Source of the DNA: Bradyrhizobium erythrophlei
Lineage (GTDB): Bacteria > Pseudomonadota > Alphaproteobacteria > Rhizobiales > Xanthobacteraceae
DNA length: 64,000 bases
Assembly: GCF_900129425.1 (NCBI RefSeq)
Contig: NZ_LT670817.1
Coordinates: forward strand, 4,898,001 to 4,962,000
Direction: 5' to 3'
The notes beneath the pieces were generated by a model. That model worked only from the letters and a program-made list of their open reading frames with translations. It was not told the origin of the DNA and ran no database searches. Position 1 is the stretch's first letter. Every line of letters starts with the position of its first letter. A program made the translations under genes and the position numbers. This document shows, piece after piece, positions 42,560 through 50,863 of the stretch.

Positions 42560-43390
42560 CTATTGCTTGCGCCAAAAAACCGCGTGAGGATCGATATCCA
42601 CGATCTTGTCTTTAATGCCGTGCCTCTCTCGGAACTCATCTACAGCCTGCTTGCAGCCCTTCCACGAATAGTAATCATCAACGATGATGAAGCCGCCGGG
42701 CGAGACCTTGCGGTATAGATTATTCAAGGTGTCCACCGTTGACTGATAAAGGTCTCCGTCCATTCTGAGAACGGATATTGTTTTAATCGGAGCGGTTGGA
42801 AGCGTATCGCAAAACCATCCTTTCAAAAAACGCACCTTGTCATCCAGCAAGCCGAACTTGCGGAAGTTATCCTCAACGGTTCCCTGAGAGACGGTGATGA
42901 AAGCGCGGTCGCTGAAATCGGAAGTTTTGTCGATTGCCAAATCGTTGGCTCCTGCCGCTGGCATGCCCTCAAAGGAATCGCAGCACCAAACTGTTCGGTC
43001 ATTCTCGCCATGGGCGTGAAAGATCGCCTTGGCGAGGATGCAACTGCCCCCGCGCCAAACGCCGGTCTCGACGAAATCGCCGGGGACGGTCTCGCGCAAG
43101 CAAGTTTCGACGCAACTCTGAAGATTTTCTAGACGTTTGGTTCCAGCCATCGTGAAGCCAAATAGCGGCCAATCAAGCCCCTGATCCCTGTGAACGGGGT
43201 TCATGGCGGTGGTTCGCACCAGTCTGATGCCGCGTTTGGCAAGCGCGGATACGACGGAACGCTTTAGTGCCGCGACCACTCCGGTTTGATGGACCATCGG
43301 TCCTTCGATCATTTGCCATCCGCTTTGATCATAGATTGAAGCAGTAAGGCAGCGCTTGAGAAGGCTCAGATAGGATTCCTGTTCGCTCAC
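42560..43390 (-). CDS. TylF/MycF-type O-methyltransferase (276 aa)
   Basis: The SAM site is GDFVETGVWRGGSCILAKAI, the second motif VWCCDSFEGMP, and the metal and catalytic segment VLRMDGDLYQSTVDTLNNLY with VDDYYSWKGCKQAVDEF. These are typical of the TylF (macrocin O-methyltransferase) family, which methylates hydroxyls of sugars in a metal-dependent way. GTG 43390 after GGAG is the probable start. An upstream TTG at 43426 overlaps the repeat. It sits tail-to-tail with the hydrolase relic, 3 bp apart, like the FkbM gene in the first module. Confidence 0.9.
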   Translation of the reverse strand: MSEQESYLSLLKRCLTASIYDQSGWQMIEGPMVHQTGVVAALKRSVVSALAKRGIRLVRTTAMNPVHRDQGLDWPLFGFTMAGTKRLENLQSCVETCLRETVPGDFVETGVWRGGSCILAKAIFHAHGENDRTVWCCDSFEGMPAAGANDLAIDKTSDFSDRAFITVSQGTVEDNFRKFGLLDDKVRFLKGWFCDTLPTAPIKTISVLRMDGDLYQSTVDTLNNLYRKVSPGGFIIVDDYYSWKGCKQAVDEFRERHGIKDKIVDIDPHAVFWRKQ

Positions 43391-43425
43391 GGTACTGGTA
43401 CTCCAAAAAGGTAGGCTGTCCCCCA

Positions 43426-43459
43426 ACGCTACCCCACGTTGCTACCCCCGCCTAGCCCC
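43426..43459. repeat. CCCCACGTTGC repeat, copy 2
   Basis: It is identical over 34 bp to 40903-40936, and is followed by CCCCTAAAGAGGGGTTTT, a small hairpin with a T tract that recalls phage intergenic terminators. Confidence 0.8.
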
Positions 43460-43494
43460 TAAAGAGGGGTTTTAGGCTCCAGATTGAGCCAGTT

Positions 43495-43518
43495 AGCCGC
43501 CTCCGGGCGGCTTTTTGC
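43495..43518 (+). terminator. Intrinsic terminator hairpin
   Basis: AGCCGCC TCCG GGCGGCT is followed by TTTTG. No complete gene on the + strand ends before it, so it was probably carried along with the phage-derived DNA. Confidence 0.65.
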
Positions 43519-43534
43519 TGAGTAAACCGCTTCC

Positions 43535-44050
43535 ATGAAATTCTACGTCACCGAACGCATCGGACCCAAGCAAAGCCTGACGCCTGAAGGCTTCCTACTG
43601 TGCGAGGAAGTCCCGATCGCGCGCGTCGGGATCATGGACTACCACGAAAGTGAAGCGCCCGACCTTCGCGGCGAGCGCGGTTGGCCTTGCGCTGCCGGCT
43701 ACCGGCGCGACCGATGCCGTCTGCATCTCCGGTTCGGCCACCAAGATCGTGCGCATCAAGGGGGTTGCGATCACCGGCGTGAACGCGAATGCGCAGACGG
43801 CCACCGCCAACCTGGTGCTTCGATCGGCTGCCAATACAGGCGGCACGTCGACCAGCCCGACCGTTGTGCCGCTCGACTCCAACGACGCCGCCGGCACCGC
43901 CGCGGTCAAGGCCTACACCGTCGCACCGACGCCCGGCACCGTGCGCCCGCAATCGATCCCGTTCCCGCTCGCTGCCTCCGCAGCCCAGTACCCGCCGGTT
44001 ATTTGGGATTTTACGCCCGCCAACCTTTCGTCAGAATCCCCCGCCGCAGC
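43535..44050 (+). pseudogene. Phage DUF2213-like and structural protein fragments, fused
   Basis: MKFYVTERIGPKQSLTPEGF then LLCEEVPIARVGIMDY is the start of DUF2213 phage head proteins. At about 43645 the sequence switches to another phage-type protein (KRPTFAASAVGLALPATGAT, SGSATKIVRIKGVAITGVNA) in a different frame, which ends in an IS66 relic. Neither gene is complete. Phage structural genes as donors of 5' ends fit the tail-fibre fusion at 40996. Confidence 0.55.
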
Positions 44051-44245
44051 TTCCCTCAGCTGGCGGCGCCAGCCAAACAATTGCTGCGGCGACAACCCAT
44101 GACGTCGAGCCGCCGCACAGACCGAGTCACCGCTCGCCACGATCTCCGCGACAATCCGCGCCTTGTCTTCGTCGCTCCACTTCCGCCGACGACCGGCTCC
44201 GCTGAAGACTTCCAGCCGACGAACCGGCTCCGTGATAGCACTATG
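44014..44245 (-). pseudogene. IS66 accessory gene (TnpA-type) fragment
   Basis: The reverse strand encodes EPVRRLEVFSGAGRRRKWSD then EDKARIVAEIVASGDSVCAA and RRHGLSPQQLFGWRRQLREA, a nearly complete TnpA helix-turn-helix part. Both ends pass into unrelated sequence and no TnpB or TnpC gene is present. Confidence 0.7.
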
Positions 44246-44354
44246 CACCGTGTCCCTTCTAAGCCTAACGGTCAAAACCAGACTCGGAGACTCGCAGATC
44301 GGCACATCAGCCGAAAGGTGGCCGCAGAACATCGCTTACGAATAGGAAGCGGTG

Positions 44355-44710
44355 GTACGAGCCGGGGAATGTCGCGGTTCCAAGTCTCAATTGGAACGTT
44401 TCACCTATACCCTGAGTAGCACAAACAGTGCCCGTGAGATGGCGCATACGTGCCTAACCCTGACCCAACGTTGGAAACTCGATCTCGACCACAACGGCAA
44501 CCCGGCCAAGACTGGCAGTTACAAGAACATGATCAAGCAGTATTACTATCAGGCGCTAGTGAAAGCGGCCGCCGGGAAAGGCAGAGAAGTGAAGCCAGCT
44601 CACAGCACGGCTACGAGAACAATATCTGGGGCTTGTTCCCCGTTGATTATAAATTAGGCAATTACTATGCTAGCTGCGATGCCATTCAGGAGTTCAATAC
44701 TCGCGATTAA
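44355..44710 (+). pseudogene. Hydrolase C-terminal domain relic, third copy
   Basis: FTYTLSSTNSAREMAHTCLT and DLDHNGNPAKTGSYKNMIKQ, then YYYQALVKAAAGKGREVKPA correspond to the end of the 37081 protein. A shift near 44600 moves the rest (NNIWGLFPVDYKLGNYYASC) to another frame. The 5' border falls at CCGGGGAATGTC, in the middle of the parent gene. Confidence 0.75.
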
Positions 44711-44802
44711 CCGCTATTGAGTTGTCGACACGCCGGCCATCGTTCACCACGTTAACTTTGAGTGGTGGTCCAATTTTTTTCGAATAACCACTCATTCAAG
44801 TT

Positions 44803-45894
44803 ATGCGCCTGCTGATACAATCCGAAGACGGTCTTAACAATTTTGACGCGATCAGATTGATGATGGCCTTAGCCGTTATCTGGTCACACAGCTTTGCATT
44901 GGCGTTACCACAAGGAGAAACTGTCGAGCCGATTTCTATCCTAACCAACGGCCATTATAATGCCGGCAATATTGCAGTGATGGTCTTCTTTACGATCAGC
45001 GGGTTCCTCATCTGCGAGAGCCGCCTGAAGAGCAAAAGCCTGCAGAGCTTTCTTGAGAAACGTATCAGGCGCATCTTTCCCGGTTACATGGTAGCTACGA
45101 CGATTGGGGCTTTCGTTGTTGTGCCGCTGTTTTCGACCGCAAGCGATTTGTCGCTGATTCAAATTGCGAAAACGTTTGGGCAGAATCTGCTTCTCCAGAA
45201 TTATGCTCCACCCTCGACCGTTTTCGCTCGCAACTACTCAACAGCTGTTAACGGCTCTTTGTGGAGCATCCCATTTGAGTTCTGGTGCTATGTTGGGTTA
45301 GCCGGGCTTGGCATCGCGGGGTTACTTCGCCAGAAGTGGGCAATAGCTGCGATCATTGTAAGCTGCATGGCGGCACGGGCAGCGTTCGATATCCTTGATA
45401 GAAAGCCGGGGCTCGGCATAGTCGGTCAGATCTTTGGGTGGCCGTATTTGTGGGTTTTCGTTCTCCCTTGCTTTCTTATGGGCGCCTTGTTTTTCTTACT
45501 AAAGCAGAAGATCCCCCGTCATCCATTGGTTTTAGTCAGTCTGATTGGACTTCTCCTCCTGCTGTGCCACGTCCCGGTCAGCGACAAGTTTCAACGGGTA
45601 TCATCACAACTGATGTTCCCGCTGGCCATCACCTACAGCACTTTCTACTTCTCCTTCACGGACAGGATCAAATTGCGCCATGCGGCCGCAAAAGGCGATT
45701 TTTCCTATGGCACCTATTTGTTCGCATTCCCTATTCAGCAAATGTTGATCTCACTGTTCATATTCCCATTTCCAATTATTGTTTTGCTCTCGATCGTTCT
45801 ATCGCTCGGAGCCGGCTATTTGAGTTGGCATCTTGTTGAAAAATGGTTCCTTACCCGACCGGCGGCGCCAGCGGCGTTGACCCTTCACGCTTAA
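44803..45894 (+). CDS. Acyltransferase-3 (OafA-type) membrane protein (363 aa)
   Basis: The start LNNFDAIRLMMALAVIWSHS carries the R-x10-H pattern of acyltransferase-3 proteins. MVFFTISGFLICESRLKS and FLEKRIRRIFPGYMVATTIG are the next two conserved blocks, and NGSLWSIPFEFWCYVGLAGL the fourth. About ten membrane helices follow. Such proteins O-acetylate surface polysaccharides with acetyl-CoA from the cytoplasm. ATG 44803 is the first plausible start. It stands alone between a hydrolase relic and an IS5 relic, so its promoter must be local. Confidence 0.9.
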   Translation: MRLLIQSEDGLNNFDAIRLMMALAVIWSHSFALALPQGETVEPISILTNGHYNAGNIAVMVFFTISGFLICESRLKSKSLQSFLEKRIRRIFPGYMVATTIGAFVVVPLFSTASDLSLIQIAKTFGQNLLLQNYAPPSTVFARNYSTAVNGSLWSIPFEFWCYVGLAGLGIAGLLRQKWAIAAIIVSCMAARAAFDILDRKPGLGIVGQIFGWPYLWVFVLPCFLMGALFFLLKQKIPRHPLVLVSLIGLLLLLCHVPVSDKFQRVSSQLMFPLAITYSTFYFSFTDRIKLRHAAAKGDFSYGTYLFAFPIQQMLISLFIFPFPIIVLLSIVLSLGAGYLSWHLVEKWFLTRPAAPAALTLHA

Positions 45895-45949
45895 GCTTGC
45901 CGCTCTCGTGGCGAGAATTGATGATCTAAACGCGCTCAGGAGCGCGGAC

Positions 45950-46492
45950 CCAAGGTCTACAGCCTGCATGCGCCCGAAGTGGAGTGCATCGGCAAGGGCA
46001 AGGCGCACAAGCCTTACGAGTTCGGCGTCAAGGTCAGCGTTGCCACCACCCTCAAGCACAGCAAGGGCGGCCAGTTCGTCGCCCACGTGCAAGCGCTGCC
46101 GGCAATCGCTATGACGGTCATACGCTGGCTGAGGTGATCCTAGCGATCGAACAATACCCTCGAACGGCTCCATACCGACGCCGGATACCGCGGCCACAAT
46201 GGCCCCGCCCGAGTACAAGTTCAAAATCTATACCTCACAGCAAAAGCGCCGCGTGACGCCGGCGACCAAACGAGAGATCCGACGCCGCGCCGCCGTCGAG
46301 CCCGTCATCGGCCATCTCAAGGAAGATCACCGAATGGACCGCAACTATCTCGCCCACCGCCACGGCGACTTCAACAACGCCACCCTGGCCGCTGTCGGCT
46401 ACAACTTCCGCCGCCTGATCAGGTGGCTAAGGATTTTGTTGTGCCTCATCTCGAGGGCGTTCTTCCCGCAGTCAAAATTCGTGCCCGCGTGA
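45950..46492 (+). pseudogene. IS5-family transposase, C-terminal half
   Basis: KVYSLHAPEVECIGKGKAHK then PYEFGVKVSVATTLKHSKGG in one frame and RRRAAVEPVIGHLKEDHRMD then RNYLAHRHGDFNNATLAAVG in another are the second half of the same type of IS5 transposase whose N-terminal half lies at 17860. It has internal frameshifts and lacks the DUF772 part. Confidence 0.8.
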
Positions 46493-46514
46493 AAATGGCG
46501 ATCCTTCACCGACG

Positions 46515-46548
46515 ACTACCCCACGTTGCGACCCCAGCCCAGGCCCTT
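46515..46548. repeat. CCCCACGTTGC repeat, copy 3 (degenerate)
   Basis: CTACCCCACGTTGCGACCCC then AGCCCAGGCCCTTTGGGG keeps the core and the CCCTTTGGGG hairpin. No intact methyltransferase gene adjoins it. An FkbM relic begins 190 bp further on. Confidence 0.6.
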
Positions 46549-46734
46549 TGGGGTTGGTTTGCAGCTGTCAGTGGGACCCTCCAAGATTGGCGGAAGAAAC
46601 CTACCGGATCAACATCGGACATTCGGTGTCATTCTCGGCTATAGAGTTTCGGCAACCCGCATCCTGCAGGGGCTAGGATTCGGTTCAATTCTAGGCGAGG
46701 TCGGATCGCCATTTGCTCTGCCCCTACGATCTAT

Positions 46735-46880
46735 CTCGCAGATAAGCCAGCGATTGTGTTCCATGGAGCGGATTCTGCAACGACGCGCTGACGGTCCACG
46801 ATTTTGGGGTGATAAGCTCTATCCTTTCAGGATAGACACGCACCGTTGTTCGATCTCTCTACCGTGGACTTCAATAATTC
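46735..46880 (-). pseudogene. FkbM methyltransferase relic (3' end only)
   Basis: The DNA aligns through most of its length with 40215-40365, the 3' end of the complete FkbM gene (shared GATTGTGTTC, CGCTGACGGTC, AGGATAGACA-type stretches). It encodes a similar C-terminus with stops. It shows that the FkbM gene was duplicated together with the hydrolase end. Confidence 0.65.
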
Positions 46881-46937
46881 CTGGGGCCGTACCAGGTTGG
46901 AAATCAGTACACGAACTACGACGCGATCCACGAATGA
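46881..46937 (+). pseudogene. Hydrolase C-terminal relic, fourth copy
   Basis: The frame reads GPYQVGNQYTNYDAIHE, the last 17 residues of the hydrolase end, then stops. It lies tail-to-tail with the methyltransferase at 46959, as in the other modules. Confidence 0.65.
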
Positions 46938-46958
46938 ATGCATGAGAGTCGCCTAGAT

Positions 46959-47579
46959 TTAGAATTCAAAAAGTGTAGTGCGAATGATGCCGTCAAACGT
47001 TTCCACTTCGCAAATCGTCTTTTCTTGTTGTGCCTTTAAATTAAAAGGTGGCGCGGTCAGAACAATCCCCGACCCAATGTGCCCTCGATGGTCAGCACCA
47101 GATGCTATATCCAAGTTAGGAACAAAGCCGGGGAGGTTGTGGATATGCTCTGTGATAATTGCGCATCTATATCGGCATAGTTTGGGAGCTATTTTTGCAA
47201 CCTGCGCATTACTGAGATGCTGCAATACCTGCCGGATTAACACGATATCTGCGTTCGGTAGATCATCCTCTGTCGCGTCAATAACTCTGAATTCTACACT
47301 AAATTTCTTGCGATTATATTCGATCAGGGGGCGGGCGATATCACAGGCGATGTAGTGGGCGGCCGCCTTATACAGGCGGCTACCTATCGTGAAATCCCCG
47401 CAGCCGATATCAAGAACATGCTTACCGGATATGAGAGGAAGAACTGCTGCAACGTAAGGGCCAATGACGTTCTCGTCTGCGCTTCCAGAGCCAGAATAGA
47501 ACCGGCGCCAAAACAGCTTACGACCGCCCCATAGCTTCTCGCGGTAGATGGTTTCGAAGATTTCTTGTGTGGTTTGCAT
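46959..47579 (-). CDS. Class I SAM-dependent methyltransferase (206 aa)
   Basis: Motif I is KHVLDIGCGDFTIGSRLYKA, motif II ACDIARPLIEY, and the following VIDATEDDLPNADIVLIRQV with LQHLSNAQVAKIAP gives motifs III and IV. The lack of a membrane segment and the short length suit a sugar or small-molecule methyltransferase. It has no close resemblance to FkbM or TylF. ATG 47579 is the only reasonable start. The CCCCACGTTGC repeat lies 7 bp upstream, in the same position as in the other modules. Confidence 0.85.
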   Translation of the reverse strand: MQTTQEIFETIYREKLWGGRKLFWRRFYSGSGSADENVIGPYVAAVLPLISGKHVLDIGCGDFTIGSRLYKAAAHYIACDIARPLIEYNRKKFSVEFRVIDATEDDLPNADIVLIRQVLQHLSNAQVAKIAPKLCRYRCAIITEHIHNLPGFVPNLDIASGADHRGHIGSGIVLTAPPFNLKAQQEKTICEVETFDGIIRTTLFEF

Positions 47580-47585
47580 ATCCTA

Positions 47586-47622
47586 ACGCCACCCCACGTT
47601 GCCGTCCCCGCCCAGCCCTTTA
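47586..47622. repeat. CCCCACGTTGC repeat, copy 4 (degenerate)
   Basis: CGCCACCCCACGTTGCCGTC then CCCGCCCAGCCCTTTAGGGG lies just before the methyltransferase start at 47579 and keeps the hairpin CCCTTTAGGGG. Confidence 0.65.
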
Positions 47623-47802
47623 GGGGAATTTCGAGCCGCGGTATTGTCGTTAGACAAAACGTTTGCGATTATAAGTTGGTTTGTCCGTGCCTTAGCAGGC
47701 CTTCCCAATGCTGCGGGCTTCGTTGTCCGGTGGCAACATTTAACCGAGCAAAGCTCCGTAACGCAATACCTACTATACTCACAATGACGGTTCCTCGGGA
47801 AA

Positions 47803-48735
47803 ATGAGCTCAGAAATGTCTCAAGTAGTTGAACATGCAGTATTTGTTGAACGAAAATCCTGCATCAATTGCGCCTCTACCAATTACTCGGAACTCGCTTC
47901 TGGTAAGTACACGGACGAGCCTTTGATGGGTTTCCTGGCCGCCGATCCATGGGGCGAAGACCCCCTGCCCTATCTGCGATCCGCCGCTTGGTCGCTTGCT
48001 CGCTGTGCCGACTGTTCACAGGTATTCCATCGCTTCATTCTTAACGCGGAATGGAACGAGCGTCGTTTTTCGAAATGGATGAGCGCCGATGCCATCAGGG
48101 CGTTCGGGAGACGACTGGGCCCGGAATTCCAGCGAACCTTTAGTGGGGCAGTTCACCATGTTGAGCACATTCTGCGGATCGAACGATTGACGCGCAGACC
48201 TCGCGGCTCTGGTCCGGTTTGCTTGCTCGATTTTGGCTGCGGTTTCGGCCAGTTCCTTGAAGCGTGCACGCATTTCGGATTTGAGGCCACCGGGATTGAT
48301 CGCTCCATCGGCCGGCGCACTGAGGCGCGGATTAAGATTTTGTCCTCTCTCGATGAAATAAGAGGGAAAATGTTTCACGCGATAACCCTGTTTGAAACCC
48401 TGGAGCACTTGGACTCCCCAAGCGATATGCTTAGAGAGCTTTCCAGACACCTCGTGCACGACGGGATCCTCGTTCTGGAAACGCCTGATTGCGATGGCGT
48501 ACACAGCATCAAAACCAAACAAAATTATCTGTCGGTCCACCCGCTCGAACATATCAACGCGTTCACGCACGACACCTTGAAATCGATTACAGAGCGCGCC
48601 GGCTTCAAGTGTATTGATCGTGGACCCGCATTTGTAACTGCCAATCACAGATCGGCAGTGAAGCGAATCGGTAAGCACCTTCTGAAGCGCGACGGGCGAT
48701 CAACCCAGCTATATTTCCGGAAGACCACGCCTTAA
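47803..48735 (+). CDS. Class I methyltransferase with N-terminal zinc-type Cys motifs (310 aa)
   Basis: Residues 19-22 (CINC) and the later RCADCSQV form a four-cysteine site like that of C-methyltransferases of deoxysugars. The SAM site is VCLLDFGCGFGQFLEACTHF with FEATGIDRS, and HAITLFETLEHLDSPSDMLR and LVHDGILVLETPDCDGVHSI complete the Methyltransf_23 fold. The end (HPLEHINAFTHDTLKSITER) is also typical. ATG 47803 is chosen, with an alternative four codons later. It probably modifies a nucleotide-sugar or a glycan. It is divergent from the preceding methyltransferase. Confidence 0.85.
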   Translation: MSSEMSQVVEHAVFVERKSCINCASTNYSELASGKYTDEPLMGFLAADPWGEDPLPYLRSAAWSLARCADCSQVFHRFILNAEWNERRFSKWMSADAIRAFGRRLGPEFQRTFSGAVHHVEHILRIERLTRRPRGSGPVCLLDFGCGFGQFLEACTHFGFEATGIDRSIGRRTEARIKILSSLDEIRGKMFHAITLFETLEHLDSPSDMLRELSRHLVHDGILVLETPDCDGVHSIKTKQNYLSVHPLEHINAFTHDTLKSITERAGFKCIDRGPAFVTANHRSAVKRIGKHLLKRDGRSTQLYFRKTTP

Positions 48736-48906
48736 TTACCATTCGTCTTTGCTTCTATTTCGCACACCTGTCTACAGTTTTCGCGAACCATGACTCGATC
48801 CATGCGCAAAGCCGCAATTCCCTTCTCGTGCATATGTAATCTAGCATCTCATCAGCTAGGCAATGCTCCGATGGTGTGGAATAATTCTTTTGAGAATAAA
48901 CGAATT

Positions 48907-49233
48907 CTATCCAAATAGGCCAACCGGCGCGATATGGAAGAAAAGATCTATCGTCTTGTAAGCTCCCCAGCCCACAGCGATGCTGAGCACTCCGAACAGG
49001 AACGTAGGTAACTCGCGCCGAAGACTCAAGACGCCACGCGCCCTGAGCTTCCACCAAGTGTAAATAGTGGCAGGCAGCTCGCTGAAAGCAATAGCGACCA
49101 AAATCGCATCGGTCTGCCCCGAATAGACGGTCAAGCCTGTCGCGGGAAAAAGCCAGCCGAGGCCGACGAGATTAGCATAGTAAGTGGCGCGCACTTTTCC
49201 CACCGCAATCAGCGCCTCAAACGGCGGGTGCAA
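48907..49233 (-). pseudogene. Flippase 3' fragment, duplicate of the 50864 gene
   Basis: The reverse frame (EALIAVGKVRATYYANLVGL then GWLFPATGLTVYSGQTDAIL ... HIAPVGLFG) is nearly the same as the last 105 residues of the Wzx-type protein at 50864-52300. Only that end is present. The duplication brackets the GT61 gene. Confidence 0.8.
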
Positions 49234-49396
49234 CGTCTATACCAGCGCAAGCTGTGCGGCGCGCGCGACCGCGTGGAAATAGGTGTAGAGGCAGTTGCCC
49301 AGACCCGACTATAGCGGAACTGCGTTGGAGATCGGAAAAAGACTTTCCAAGACCAATGTGAAATCATGGAAAATTACCGAAATTATTGTACCCTAC

Positions 49397-50548
49397 TCAG
49401 CATAGCTTGGTGTCCATCAAGTCGATGGTACGCAAAAGATCCCCAAGCGGAAGATGGAATCCGGATTGGCGTTGTTCGCCCACCACGATGCCATATCGCA
49501 TGCCCAGTACATTCATCGCATCCATATACCCATTGTAGAGTCTGTCCGGCGGTTGAATGGCTAACATGCCGCCCTTGTCATGTAGCGTGAAAAGACCATG
49601 AGAGAGTTGACTACCCTCGAGGCCGATGACGATCCGAGCACCAAGCAACTCTGCAATCAACTGCGGCACGGTAAGCGTTTCGGCGCACACGATGGTAACC
49701 CCCTGACGCATGAGAGCCTCAACAATCTCCGCTTCATTATGAATTGTACGGCCAAAAGAGGAGCGATATGCGTCGGTGCCGACGGGCTGTGCCCCCCCCA
49801 GCCGCCCGCGCATCAAATAGACAATTCTGCCAGCCGCCCTGGATTCGTTATTCGATCCCACACGGGCTCTGAGCGCTCGGAATCTCGATGCTTTGTGTTC
49901 ATTGTGTGCAATGTCATCGTATAGAACAAGACGCCGAACATGAGCTCTGCCCAGCTCGATATAGCTTTGCCCAAATAGACCAAGATAACCGGCACAGTTC
50001 GGCCAAGGCGGCGTCGGCATGCTCATCGGCGTACCCGACTGTTGCGCAAGCAAATGTGTTGTGCAATCGTCGGCAAGCCAATGCCCAAAAAAATAGCACC
50101 CCACGTAAGAGCTTCTGAGTCCAGCTTCATCGTACTCTGCCCACGGCGATTGAACTGAGCCTAAGTCGATCGTCGAGTTGAATAACTTCCGCCGTCCACG
50201 GGCATGTATGATGCCGTGGCTGACGAGAACGTTATCGAGCACATAGCGGACGGTCGGGCCAATTTCGCGCGGGCCACCCTTAAGTTGGGCAATTTCTTCG
50301 GCAATATCAATATCGAACCCGCCTTTGCTTATACGTTCAAATTGACCCGGAAGAGCAATACAGGGAGCACCGGCAATTTTTTCCGTGGGATGCAATTCTT
50401 CAACGGAAGCAGCCGCATTGAGAAGATTAACATCGAGCCCGAACCGGCGCGCTAAACGAAACCTGATGCGTTCGAAAGCGAGTCGGTGCTGCCAAGTACT
50501 CCTGATCGGGCGCGTTGTCATCGGCATTGTTGAAGTTTTCTGGAACAT
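49397..50548 (-). CDS. GT61-family (DUF563) glycosyltransferase (383 aa)
   Basis: The DUF563/GT61 signature appears as SSYVGCYFFGHWLADDCTTH in the middle and IVIGLEGSQLSHGLFTLHDK near the end, with VYLMRGRLGGAQP between. The family includes xylosyl- and mannosyltransferases, and in bacteria it is found in capsule loci. No membrane helix is evident. Several starts are possible. I use ATG 50548 (MFQKTSTMPMTTRPIRS), though 50605 is in frame. It is read away from the flippase gene as part of the reverse-strand group. Confidence 0.85.
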   Translation of the reverse strand: MFQKTSTMPMTTRPIRSTWQHRLAFERIRFRLARRFGLDVNLLNAAASVEELHPTEKIAGAPCIALPGQFERISKGGFDIDIAEEIAQLKGGPREIGPTVRYVLDNVLVSHGIIHARGRRKLFNSTIDLGSVQSPWAEYDEAGLRSSYVGCYFFGHWLADDCTTHLLAQQSGTPMSMPTPPWPNCAGYLGLFGQSYIELGRAHVRRLVLYDDIAHNEHKASRFRALRARVGSNNESRAAGRIVYLMRGRLGGAQPVGTDAYRSSFGRTIHNEAEIVEALMRQGVTIVCAETLTVPQLIAELLGARIVIGLEGSQLSHGLFTLHDKGGMLAIQPPDRLYNGYMDAMNVLGMRYGIVVGEQRQSGFHLPLGDLLRTIDLMDTKLC

Positions 50549-50702
50549 GGCAAACGGATATTTGCTCAAGAATAGACAGAAATTAAAATAGGCACAACCT
50601 GTCACAAGTTTATGAGCTTGCGGACCGCGACAATGTTTGGCGCGATGTCCTAGTCTAATCTAGATTTTTTGGAATGATATCCGCCGTCACCACCGAGGCA
50701 GA

Positions 50703-50846
50703 TCAATGCGCGGTCTGTGGCGACCGGCCGAATACCATCGAATAACCCTCCAACTGAGAACCGCCGGTTGTCCAGCCGATTTTTATGTTGCGGTTAAACA
50801 GGAAAAAGCGAATTCGTTGCTTAATTTTCTCAATTAACGATTGCAT
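50703..50846 (-). CDS. Short frame after the flippase gene (47 aa)
   Basis: MQSLIEKIKQRIRFFLFNRN then IKIGWTTGGSQLEGYSMVFG has the look of the start of a wbbJ-type acetyltransferase or similar protein but stops after 47 residues. It begins 17 bp after the flippase stop. It is probably an N-terminal relic. Confidence 0.35.
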   Translation of the reverse strand: MQSLIEKIKQRIRFFLFNRNIKIGWTTGGSQLEGYSMVFGRSPQTAH

Positions 50847-50863
50847 TGGGCGACTTTTGTTTT

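Noticed and set aside
43535..44419. A single 294-aa gene in this frame
   Set aside because: Only the first 35 residues are DUF2213-like. The frame then passes through a different phage gene and an antisense IS66 relic.
48016..48678. A 220-codon reverse-strand frame
   Set aside because: It is antisense to the clear methyltransferase gene at 47803-48735.
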